Assembly: GCA_960531495.1 (NCBI GenBank) | Contig: OY482855.1 | Span: 11,111,365 to 11,175,364 of the forward strand | Reading direction: 5' to 3' | Origin: Zeus faber | Lineage: Eukaryota > Chordata > Actinopteri > Zeiformes > Zeidae | Length of the DNA stretch: 64,000 bases | Shown here: positions 57,301-64,000 of the stretch, piece after piece | Layout of the letters: every line of letters starts with the position of its first letter | Numbering within the stretch: the stretch's first letter is position 1 | Translations under genes and position numbers: made by a program | Notes under the pieces: model-generated | Database searches by the model: none | What the model saw: the letters and a program-made list of their open reading frames with translations, nothing else | What the model was told of the DNA's origin: nothing

Positions 57301-57643
57301 GTACTACCGCTTTCCAGGACCGCACTTCGAAATCTGCCCCAAGTATGATCCTTTTCCTTGCCTTTTTATTCTTTCATGTTAGATTTTAATTTGTAGTAGC
57401 CTAGACAGAGGAGTTCATTTTCACCGTAAAAGCCTAACCCTGAATAAATATATGATCGACAGATTGGATAGCAAATGTCCTGAGGGTGTAAGCTGCGACT
57501 ACGCCCACAGCCCTAAGGAGCTGCAGGAGTGGTTGGAGAGGCGCGACTTCCTGCGACTGAAACTTGCCAAAGCAAGGGAAGACATGCTCATCATGCCTGA
57601 TGAGTTTGACTTTGGGAAGTACAACTTTCTACTACAGGGCTAG
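34479..57643 (+). CDS. zc3h7b: Zinc finger CCCH domain-containing protein 7B
   Basis: Twenty-two coding exons: 34479-34537, 34648-34684, 36533-36730, 37405-37563, 37755-37835, 38424-38474, 38612-38648, 39817-40013, 40244-40904, 41990-42051, 42147-42231, 44133-44294, 45013-45227, 45305-45405, 45573-45754, 47765-47850, 48482-48666, 55179-55284, 55440-55548, 56798-56940, 57173-57342 and 57463-57643. The total is 1088 residues (human about 990). The family binds RNA and microRNA precursors. Visible: TPR region (residues ~33-178), a long segment of Leu-Asp motifs (~274-494), CCCH fingers (CQLEDNCHFAH, CNYTGNCTFAH, CPEGVSCDYAH), one C2H2 finger (CRLCGRHSN to HISTEKH, ~977-999), and the closing DFGKYNFLLQG. 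The first CCCH finger reads CKYGEQCTFAFN and lacks the His. Intron 6 is GC-AG. Family 7B rather than 7A rests on synteny with RANGAP1 and TEF. Confidence 0.93.
34840..35187 (-). mobile_element. LINE 3' end remnant (Rex1/CR1-like)
   Basis: Begins with GATA/GGATAGAT units, then ACTTTATTTATCCCCAAAGG and GAAATTGC. Read on the minus strand this is the AATTTCCC-GGGGAT-AATAAAGTAT-(CTAT)n tail common to fish Rex1/CR1-like LINEs. No reverse transcriptase remains. It lies in ZC3H7B intron 2. Identification is from memory of the tail. Confidence 0.55.
35190..36020. mobile_element. Foldback-type non-autonomous transposon
   Basis: Arms of about 240 bases at 35190-35435 and 35780-36020 are inverted, diverged copies. 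Shared blocks include AACAGTCTATGTT, GCAGATATAATGT, GGTTACAGCGGC and TTGCACGGA. Both ends are bordered by TAA (35187-35189, 36021-36023). The 340-base centre has no transposase. TAA borders suggest a Harbinger-mobilised element. It fills much of ZC3H7B intron 2. Confidence 0.75.
36021..36532 (+). other. ZC3H7B intron 2, remainder
   Basis: About 0.5 kb between the foldback element and exon 3 with no exon, RNA gene or clear repeat. Confidence 0.5.
37971..38056 (-). repeat. Short retroelement tail, related to insertion at 2891-2953
   Basis: The reverse complement starts with TTCAAG units, then TTATTTGTCACATACATATA, and ends GCAGTGAAATG. The same string of features forms the 62-bp insertion inside the left Tc1 arm (TTTTTATTCGTCACTTACAT to GCAGTGAAATG). 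It lies in ZC3H7B intron 5, next to a G-run at 38081-38094. Confidence 0.65.
38475..38611 (+). other. GC-AG intron of ZC3H7B (intron 6)
   Basis: Exon 6 ends CCCAAAGAG and the intron starts GCAAGT, the usual form of GC donors (AG|GCAAGT). It ends CACCAG. Using the later GT (GCAA|GTGCG) would put an in-frame TGA early in the next exon. Phase 0 on both sides supports the GC donor. Confidence 0.8.
39237..39790. repeat. AAGTA-rich interspersed repeat
   Basis: Contains the AAAGTAAAAGTACT and TACTTAAGTAAAAGTAGATA phrases and ends GTTACTTTCCACCCCTG. These are features of an abundant fish DNA-transposon-derived repeat (from memory, hAT-like). It runs to within 27 bases of the ZC3H7B exon 8 acceptor. 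Confidence 0.55.
40927..41194 (-). mobile_element. tRNA-headed SINE, reverse orientation
   Basis: Read on the minus strand: GGGGGCAGTGGCTCAGGACG (A-box part), CCAGTTCAATTCCCGGCTCC (B-box part), then CTTGAGCAAGACACTTAACC and a different tail ending in GAGTTGAATC and AATCTAATCTAA repeats. The head is like that of the SINE at 2617-2827, but the tail differs, so it is a separate subfamily. It lies just after ZC3H7B exon 9. Confidence 0.75.
41195..41989 (+). other. ZC3H7B intron 9, remainder
   Basis: About 0.8 kb with no exon, RNA gene or recognised repeat. Confidence 0.5.
43121..43828. mobile_element. hAT-like non-autonomous element
   Basis: The left end TAAGGGTGCTCC-GAGTATGAT and the right end (reversed TAAGGGTGCCCC-AATAGAT) are inverted copies, and both run into GATCG/CGGCCGAT-rich subterminal sequence. 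This layout is typical of a fish hAT-like family. No transposase and no clear target duplication. It lies in ZC3H7B intron 11; the rest of that intron (42232-44132) shows nothing else. Confidence 0.65.
45477..45548. repeat. (CA)n microsatellite beside a ZC3H7B exon
   Basis: About 35 CA units with two TA interruptions end 24 bases before the exon 15 acceptor, where the pyrimidine tract is only ACCCCTCCGTGTTCCTC. Confidence 0.95.
45755..47764 (+). other. ZC3H7B intron 15
   Basis: A 2-kb AT-rich intron. A G-run of about 16 lies at 46926-46942. No exon, RNA gene or clear element is visible. Confidence 0.5.
48717..48905 (+). repeat. Direct repeat at the 5' end of ZC3H7B intron 17
   Basis: About 190 bases, including AGAAACCCCCGAACCCTCAG and CCCATATTCAGATAAGAAAC, recur at 54750-54960 in the same orientation. 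The two copies bracket the minisatellite inside one intron. No coding capacity. Confidence 0.8.
49205..49312 (+). mobile_element. SINE tail fragment (V-SINE-like)
   Basis: GAGCAAGACACTTAACCCCT, CTGGCTGCGTCCGTCGGTGT and GTAAGTCGCTTTGGATAAAA match the 3' two-thirds of the SINE at 2617-2827. The tRNA head is missing, so this is 5'-truncated. Confidence 0.8.
50077..50397. mobile_element. hAT-like MITE with perfect 8-bp target duplication
   Basis: A 321-bp element with ends CAGGGGTTCAAACT and (reversed) CAGTGGTCTCAAATT. It is flanked by GTGTAAGG at 50069-50076 and 50398-50405. An 8-bp duplication and CAG-NGG ends are diagnostic of the hAT superfamily. No transposase. Confidence 0.85.
50745..53770. 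repeat. 3-kb minisatellite, 22-bp unit with higher-order structure
   Basis: About 135 copies of a 22-base unit, TGACTTGACATAACCTGTGA in its commonest core, with variants (TAACTTGTGA, TAACCTTTGA, TAACATTTGA) and extra CTTGA steps. Several variants recur in blocks: GACTTGGCTTGACTTGAC occurs in pairs about 75 bases apart near 51515/51590, 51960/52035 and 52440/52515, implying larger units of about 440-480 bases. It lies in ZC3H7B intron 17. Long minus-strand frames across it are an artefact. Confidence 0.97.
54625..54745 (+). repeat. Interspersed repeat, copy C
   Basis: Shares CACGGTGTGAATA-CTGATGG, TTAAGCTGCAGTAACTCAAACG and GAGACTCCCTGTTCCACTGT with copies A and B. It lies directly before the second direct repeat (54750-54960). 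Confidence 0.7.
54750..54960 (+). repeat. Direct repeat at the 3' end of ZC3H7B intron 17
   Basis: Second copy of the sequence at 48717-48905, same orientation, with a few substitutions and insertions. It ends about 220 bases before exon 18. Confidence 0.8.
55549..56797 (+). other. ZC3H7B intron 19
   Basis: A 1.25-kb intron. The part from about 55930 (CCTCTTTTCCACTGCAC) to 56545 is GC-richer and may be a degraded DNA transposon, but I could not define both ends. No exon seen. Confidence 0.4.
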
Positions 57644-58650
57644 GAAGACATTTAGCAGGGCTATCAATTTATGTGAACTTTGTCTTTTTGCCACAATTGT
57701 TACCGACCTAGCGACCTACCGTCTTACATTAATCATTCGATTCCTTGCAAAATCGACCGCACTGCAAAGCCCTTGCGCTTGTTTTTCCACTTACTCAGAC
57801 ATTTACAACCAAAAAAAAAAAAGTTTATGTGTTGCCATAATTGTTTTTTTCTTTTTGTATGAATACAAATGCTGTACGAGCTATCTGGCACTAAAAATTG
57901 CTTGTGCGAGATATTATTGTTATATGATGTTCGGAGTGTACTCTTTTACCGATGTAACCTTTCATGTGAGCGTCACTGTTTCCAGAGAGAGACCTTTAAT
58001 TAAAAACATATCTTTGCCAATGAAGTCTTGACACTTTCATTCCGTTTTCAGGGAAAGCATGACCACATATACACATGTGCATTACATTCTCTCTTTCTTA
58101 TTATCGCTACAGTTTATTATCATACTTCGGACCAAACGCTGCACCGTGATCTGTGTGGGGGGGGGGGGGGGGGTTGTAATTATTTCCTCCTTTCTGTCCG
58201 ATTATCAATGCCCTCTTTTCTCCCTGCTCGTTTCATTTGCATGCGACGCAGTGTGCAGGCTGTTCTCACACCCCGTCTTCCACATGCCGCTGTGTGTGCC
58301 GAAATGTGCTCGCCCTGTTGTTTTGGCCTTTGGGCCCGCCCCTCCCCGGCCCCCCGATTGGCTCGGCGAGCTGGCCGACGGGCCCGGCAGCCAAGGGGAG
58401 CCGAGGTGCTCGGCGCCGTCCGATTCATTGGTGCTCCGGACAAAAACAGTCCGGCGCCGACTTCGGGGCGGTGTCAAACGGCTGCTTAAATGCGTGTTCC
58501 CGGGCCGCGCACACCCGCACACGGACCCGCGACATGACTGGACGAGCCGCCGAGGAGTGAACGAACGAAGCCCGCGCAGTTTTATTCCGAGATTTTCAAA
58601 TCCCAATCCACCGTCCAAGTTTTATCCAGGCGGAGCCCACCGTTCGTCGA
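57644..58650 (+). promoter_or_regulatory. ZC3H7B 3' UTR and TEF upstream region
   Basis: ATTAAA at 57999 is a candidate ZC3H7B poly(A) signal. From 58157 (a G-run of about 18) the sequence becomes CpG-rich. Inverted CCAAT (GATTGG, 58357) and ATTGG (58426) boxes lie 220-300 bases before the first TEF start codon, as expected for a promoter of exon 1b. Confidence 0.5.
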
Positions 58651-61600
58651 ATGATGTCCACCGCCAACGAGCTCTCCCTGGGAGACAGGAGCGATGTCCC
58701 CGACGCCTTCAAGTCGCTCCTCGACCACCCGTTTGCCTTCCCTTATTTCAGTGACAGCGGTGAGTTATCGCCGCTTAGCGACTTAACTGGTGGTCAACAG
58801 ATGTCTGTTTTGTCGTCCTCTCGTCCGCTGCCTTCTTTTTAATTGAATTTCAACGAAGTCGTGTATAGGTCACCTTCGAGGAGACGCGGCGCTAAACACT
58901 GGAATAGCTTTTTGGAAACGACGACGACAACAACAACAACAACCGACACGAAGGTTTTATCGGGGCGACTTGCTCGTGCGTAGTTTCTCGCTTTGTTTTG
59001 ATCCGGGGGATTCATGGTTCCGGGTTCTGTGCAGTGTCACTTCCTAAATACGCGTACTTTACATAGCTGAGCCGGGCTGCCAGGGCGTGTCATGTTTTTG
59101 TATGCGTTGTCATTTACTTTATTTTTATTTTTTAAATGGTTGTAAGAGTTCAGGATATTTTGTTGCGTGGGGTGGGGGGGGGCAGCACAAACTCCCTGGG
59201 GTAAATTATAGTTCAGTGCCTTGCTCTAGGGCACTTGAGCAGAGACGGTATAAGTGGAGCGTCAGCCATTCTGCGTCCTCTCTGCAGGACACGGGGGGAG
59301 GGAGGGGGGGTTGAACGAGTGGCCTTCTGATTGCGAGATATTCATTGTACTGTGAGTCCTGATAAGGATTCACTGTCTTCACTGATTCCTATCCGGATCA
59401 ATTATCGGGGGCACTTTTGGGATGGTCCTATTCGGAACATCATTCTGTTTGGCAGGAATTGCATACAGGCATGATATCCTGCCACTTACACAGCCATAGT
59501 GACCATGCTACGATGAAAATAGTTGGGGTTTTTTTTTCTTTCAGATTTCTAGACCCGTCTCACAGAACTTTCACCGTGTACTTGTACTGCCTAGGATCCT
59601 GACTGTAGGTTGAGTGATAGGGTCCGTTGACCACCTGAAATGTAGAGGTCACAAAAGTTTATCAGATGGGACTAATGCCGTAAAACCACAAACAATACCG
59701 TACATTGAATGTTTATCAAGAAATACTGAGATGTTCTTTGCACAGGGTTCAATAAATTAAAACCAAGTGATTATCATTTTAGAGTTTAAAAAAAAAAAAA
59801 AAAGGAAACAATGTGCAGGACAAATGCCAGACCACCTTCACTGTTTTGTACCTTGTATTAATCACTATGTAATTATTCTTAACGAGGAATTGGGCTGACT
59901 ACATGACTACACATATAACAGGGTAATTTGCTATGCCGTAATCCCCTGAAAAGGACACCTTGCACATTTGCACAGACTTCTTCCACCAATGTACAAGAGC
60001 AACACGATGTACACCAGCCACCACGCAATGCAGCGTCGATTGGCTCACAAAACGTAATTGTTCAGAAGGACAGAGTGTTAATTGTGATGTGAATACCCCC
60101 ACGCACCAGCCTGACTGGAGACAGAGCGCCCACCGACCCCATGTCTCCGTGGAGGCAAGGGGGGCGCCCCCTACCGTCTCCAATAAAGCAGGTTGAGTGA
60201 AATGCCATGAAACGGAGCCCGCTGGGCATTGTTTACTCGAAAACGATCCGGTCCTGTGTTTTGCATGTTGTGTACTTTTGGTTAAGTCCCCTGGGGGCGC
60301 CAGTCCATGACAACCAAAAACCTTCCGAGTTTCTGGTTTGGGGCGCTGCCGTGCCAACTTTATGAGCTGAAAGAAACGCTCGTAAAACGATATGGAGCTA
60401 TTATATTGTATTTTTCAAAGAGATGCTGCTGCAGTGTAACATATAATGTTTCATTAGTTCTATAGTGTGCTCGTGTTTTACAAGCGTAGTCTGCTATTAC
60501 AGCTAAGACCACGTTTATCACAGGTTAGTAATGCTCTTGTACCTCTGCAAAGTGCAATGTTTTTTGTTTTTTTTAAATGAGACGATGAATTCAGTTTGCA
60601 TTGTATACAAAAAAAAAAAACAACCAAGCTGCGCTTCTGCATTGACAATACTGAAGCAGATATTGTTTGATATTAATACTGGAGTTATTGTTATTATGGT
60701 CATTTGAAGCAAACAAGCCCTGGTTACGGATGCCGCTGCAGTGGGCCTACAAAAAAAAAGAGCCATCAGTGGGGCAGGTGGAACGCTGTCCAGTTGTCGG
60801 AACATTGTGTTCCAAACTCCCGTGTCCGACAAGCGCCGACTGCCGCATGCCACAAGCACCACGACGCGCGTGCGTGACAAACGTGACCGCCAGCGAGCGC
60901 CGAATGAGCGCGCAACGTCGAACGTTTGAACAATCGAAGCAGCGCCCATATTTATAAATGTCGAACGAGCTGTCAAACGGTATTTTTTTAAATTTATTTT
61001 TTATTCTTATTTTTTTTTATGACAAAAGCGACGACTGCAGGGAGGTAACGGCCCGGTCTCGTGGAGCGCGGCCACCCCCGTTCCTCCGTTCTGTCCGACC
61101 GCCTGGGTGCGCACGTGCCGCGGCCACGCCCACGAGACAGCTCGCGCTTTCACGTGAGGGGGCGGAGGCACGTGTTTGGCCGCGGGTCGCGTGCGTCCTG
61201 TGGAAGGGTGCGCGGACGTGTTCGCGAGGGCGCTGTACGCGCCAGCGGAGCCCCCGGGGAGGCGGCCGCGGATGTCACGGCACCGCGTCGGGTAATGGAA
61301 ACCATCGGCGGCACACTGATGCGCGGCGGCCATCGAACGCGGTCGCATGCTCGTGTTTTGCCCATTTTCGTGCCAAACACGATACCTATGATGATATCGT
61401 ACAGTACATTGATAGTGTACGCGGCCTGGGAGTTCTGTTGGGTCCACGCATATAGTCCCTGCGTGTCCACAGCCAAGCTGGTGTGGACAGCTGTGGCCAA
61501 CATGACGCCGTGCTGTTGTCACGCACAGGAACAACCCCCCCGATGGCTTAATATATGTATAAAGGCTGCGCATGCAACCAGTCAGTGCCCACTGTCCTCG

Positions 61601-63379
61601 AGGAGGCGTGGCCTCCAGCTCGTGAATTTTGCGGTGCGATTCGCTGCGCTACCGCGGGTGACGGCGGAGTGTGGAGGTGTTTTTCCCCCCCCAAAGCGCC
61701 GACGTCGAGCGCCAGCGTCGGGAGCAGCGGACCCCGCAGCCAGCAGCGGAGTGCAGGGCGCGTCGTGTCGTCCTCATCGGCTCGTTTTGTCTCCCGTTCA
61801 CGGCTGCGTGGAAGTAGAGCGATGCCTGGCGAAACCGCCGTCGCCGCGGCGCCTCAGCCGAGCGCGGCTGTTCCGCAGAAAGCTGTCCCCTGTGTTTTAA
61901 AGAAGATTATGGAGATCACCCCTCCTAACATCCTGGACGAGGGCGACACTGGTAAGGCTCGGCAAATAAAGACAAAGTGTTCTTGTTCTAGCTGCACGGT
62001 TGTTTGCTGAACGACCCCGTGCGCTTCAGCCACGATCCAACCTGTTAATGAAGCCAAACATATAAATATAGAATTATCAATGACACGATGTAATTACAGC
62101 AATAAATAAAGGTTTCCATTGACAGTAGTTGGCGGATCACGGAAGTACGTGACACATCGTCCAGTTTTGCTTTCATTTCAGGCGCTTGTTCCGGAGTGAG
62201 GGAAGCCTCGAAGGAAAAAAAAGAACAAAAAGTTCTAGTTGCTGTCTTATTATTCTAGATCCGCACAGTCAAACCATAAAGACGGTGTACTGGAAGAATC
62301 TCATCGCCTTCACGATGAACCCATTCCCTGTAGCAGTAGTGTGGTAGTATTTTGGTACTAGTTTGGGATCTGGTGGTGTTTCCAGCGTGCACGTGAGCGC
62401 ACCCAGGGGTGTCTCTCCTATTGTTTACACGCGATCACTAGCTCTCTAGTTTCCGTAGGAACAAATCTGATTTCACTTCATTCTCACTGTGCCATTTTCC
62501 TACCCCTCTTTTAAACGCATCCACCCAATGTTGTGCAAAAACCCACCCTTGTTTATCTACAATTTTTTTTTTTGTGTCCGTCATGAAGGTCAGTCTCACA
62601 TCCACACCTTCCTTGCGCGCGCGCGCGTGTGTGTGTGTGATATAGCACTGTTTTTGAGTGTGTGACGCTTTGACAATGTGTATGGATCAAGGAGATGAGT
62701 GCAACACGTATTATTCACGCTGAATGGCCGTCCCATCTCGTATGTTTTACCACAGAAATTGACAAAGAGAAGTTGTGTTCCTCTGAGGATGTGGAGAGCA
62801 GCGGTTTGGAGTCAGGCAGTGCAGGAGGGGTCTCTGGGGGTACGGTTGGAGGGGGCGGCGGCAGCGGAGTGTCAGCCTCGCTCACCCCGGCCATCTGGGA
62901 GAAGACCATCCCCTATGACGCGGAGACCTTCCACCTGGAGTACATGGACCTGGACGAGTTTCTCCTTGAGAATGGGATCCCGGTGACACTGGAGGAGGAG
63001 GAGCTGCAGAAGACTCTAACCCCAGAGGCAGGAAAAGCAAAATGCACTCCCAAGGCCACAGCGACTGCCATTGCTGCATCTGATGCTCCCACTGCCGTGG
63101 GTGATGCTGCTGATGATCACTCTGCCTCAACATCCATTCCCTCCGCCGACGCCCCTCCTCTGGTTAGCTCAGAGCCAGACGAGCCGCTGACTGTCACCAC
63201 CCTACAGCCCGCCAAACTGGACGAGGACGACGAGGAGGAGGAGGAGGAGGAGGAGGAGGAGGAGGCGGTGGAGGAGGAAGAGGAGGAGGAAGACGAAGAG
63301 GAGGAGGACGAGGAGGAGGCCGATGAGGAAGACAAGGAGTCATTGTCTGAGGATGTGGAAGTGAAAAGGTTAAAAAATG
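58651..63379 (+). CDS. tef: Thyrotroph embryonic factor, PAR bZIP (partial gene)
   Basis: Two alternative first exons are seen: 1b at 58651-58759 ([15 protein letters not shown], ending YFSDSG) and 1a at 61822-61951 ([24 protein letters not shown]). Both end in the same phase and can join exon 2 at 62756-63379. Exon 2 begins [13 protein letters not shown] and carries the PAR-family block ([20 protein letters not shown], then [12 protein letters not shown]). It ends with an acidic run of Asp/Glu and then KRLKN. TEF activates D-box (TTAYGTAA) promoters and is clock- and light-controlled in fish. VLKKIME in exon 1a matches the start of the main human isoform. The basic region and leucine zipper lie beyond base 64000. 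HLF and DBP are the alternatives; synteny with ZC3H7B favours TEF. Fish often have two tef copies, and I cannot tell which this is. Confidence 0.9.
61112..61174. promoter_or_regulatory. Cluster of three perfect E-boxes upstream of TEF exon 1a
   Basis: CACGTG occurs at 61112-61117, 61151-61156 and 61169-61174, within a CpG-rich stretch some 380-450 bases before the TATA box at 61558. CACGTG is bound by CLOCK:BMAL and related bHLH factors, and tef is a known clock output in fish, so regulation through these is a reasonable inference. Confidence 0.55.
61558..61563 (+). promoter_or_regulatory. TATA box for TEF exon 1a
   Basis: TATAAA, preceded by AATATATG and followed by GC-rich sequence, lies 259 bases before the exon 1a ATG. 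It implies a transcription start near 61590. Confidence 0.5.
61952..62755 (+). other. TEF intron between exons 1a and 2
   Basis: An 0.8-kb intron with a short (CG)n-(TG)n tract at 62614-62638. No exon or clear repeat. Confidence 0.55.
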
Positions 63380-64000
63380 GTGAGTAATGCCTTGGTTTTT
63401 GTTATATTTTTTTGTTGGACATATCATCAATTTAGTGTATTTCAGTTAAATTGAAATTGATTATTGGAAAAAAAAAATAGCATGACACGGTGCACTCTGT
63501 GTACATATTGACAGGTTACTGTATGTGTACCTTGTATATCCATTTTTCATTGGAAGATAGGTTAACAGCTGCCAGTATCCCTGATGTAAAGGAAACATTT
63601 TAAGATCTTGTGCATCTTTAAGGTGTACCAAAGTTGATCCACAACCTGAGCTACAATTTAAAAAGGTTCTCAGATATGTGATTTTTACAAAAAAAACAAA
63701 AAACATTATGTAGTCTTGAGGTTTTGATGATATTTGATAGGCTGTGTGGTACACTGACATAGTGATATTGGTATAATGATTTGTTGTAAATGTAGATGTC
63801 ATCTGATGCCCCTAAGGAAACAACAAACCAATTTGTCAGGATCTGCTGTCTATTTGCTTACTTGTAATCATAATTCATTATCCATGCACAACACAACGTA
63901 ATGGTCATGTATGTTACAAACTCCATGTATCGGAGTTGTCTTCAGTCTAGCCCTGTAGCTTCATCTCCAGGTCGCCTTCTCCCTGCTTTTCCCAGATCGT
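63380..64000 (+). other. TEF intron 2 (start)
   Basis: Follows the GTGAGT donor at 63380. No further exon is seen before the window ends. Confidence 0.6.

Larger units (their letters stand above)
58760..61821 (+). other. TEF first intron (isoform b) / upstream of exon 1a
   Basis: Bases 59170-59345 resemble a reversed tRNA-headed SINE remnant (TTGCTCTAGGGCACTTGAGC). The rest up to about 60700 shows nothing firm. From about 60740 it becomes CpG-rich toward exon 1a. Open frames here are not gene-like. Confidence 0.45.

Noticed and set aside
58028-58754. 231-codon frame overlapping TEF exon 1b
   Set aside because: It contains a G-run translated as polyglycine and no domain. The TEF frame has the correct donor and phase.
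59899-60357. 152-codon minus frame in the TEF intron
   Set aside because: No domain, no splice context and no recognisable homology; taken as chance.
61007-61900. Long overlapping frames on both strands before TEF exon 1a
   Set aside because: The region is CpG-rich, where stops are rare. Composition is Arg/Pro/Ala-biased with no domain. Only the TEF exon 1a frame has a good donor and family match.

Overview
This window is vertebrate nuclear DNA, almost certainly from a teleost fish. The genes are split into many short GT-AG exons. The introns carry Tc1-like, pogo/Tigger-like, hAT-like and Harbinger-like elements, tRNA-headed SINEs and long microsatellites of the kind common in fish. I cannot name the species. 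All gene calls come from reading exon translations and splice signals by eye; family comparisons are from memory.

Seven protein genes and one tRNA gene are visible. From left to right: XPNPEP3 (minus, 5' four exons only, runs off the left edge), ST13/Hip (plus, complete), RBX1 (minus, complete), tRNA-Gln(CTG) (minus), CHADL (minus, complete), RANGAP1 (minus, complete), ZC3H7B (plus, complete) and TEF (plus, two alternative first exons plus exon 2, runs off the right edge). The same set of genes lies together on human 22q13.2, which supports the identifications as a group. As I recall the human order, EP300 and L3MBTL2 sit between RBX1 and CHADL; here only about 0.7 kb with a tRNA gene separates them. 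The ST13-XPNPEP3 pair and RBX1 are also oriented differently.

Layout. 1-6012: XPNPEP3 5' part, with a 3.6-kb intron holding a head-out inverted pair of decayed Tc1-like elements and a 0.3-kb compound microsatellite. 6013-6932: shared divergent promoter region. 6933-15030: ST13, with a pogo-like element in intron 5 and a (TG)55 tract plus a hairpin in the 3' UTR. 15830-17654: RBX1. 17946-18017: tRNA-Gln with a T19 terminator. 18388-24084: CHADL, with a Tc1-like element in one intron. 25448-32171: RANGAP1. 34479-57643: ZC3H7B over 22 coding exons, with a foldback element, a hAT-like element and a 3-kb 22-bp minisatellite in introns. 58651-64000: TEF.

The genes do not form one pathway. XPNPEP3 is a mitochondrial aminopeptidase, ST13 an Hsp70 co-chaperone, RBX1 the RING subunit of cullin ligases, CHADL an extracellular leucine-rich protein, RANGAP1 the Ran GTPase activator, ZC3H7B an RNA-binding zinc-finger protein and TEF a PAR bZIP transcription factor linked to the circadian clock. 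They are together by conserved synteny. I found no undescribed gene system. The most notable non-genic structures are the repeat-derived palindromes, the higher-order minisatellite, a GC-AG intron, a triplicated pyrimidine tract at a RANGAP1 acceptor and a cluster of three E-boxes upstream of TEF.
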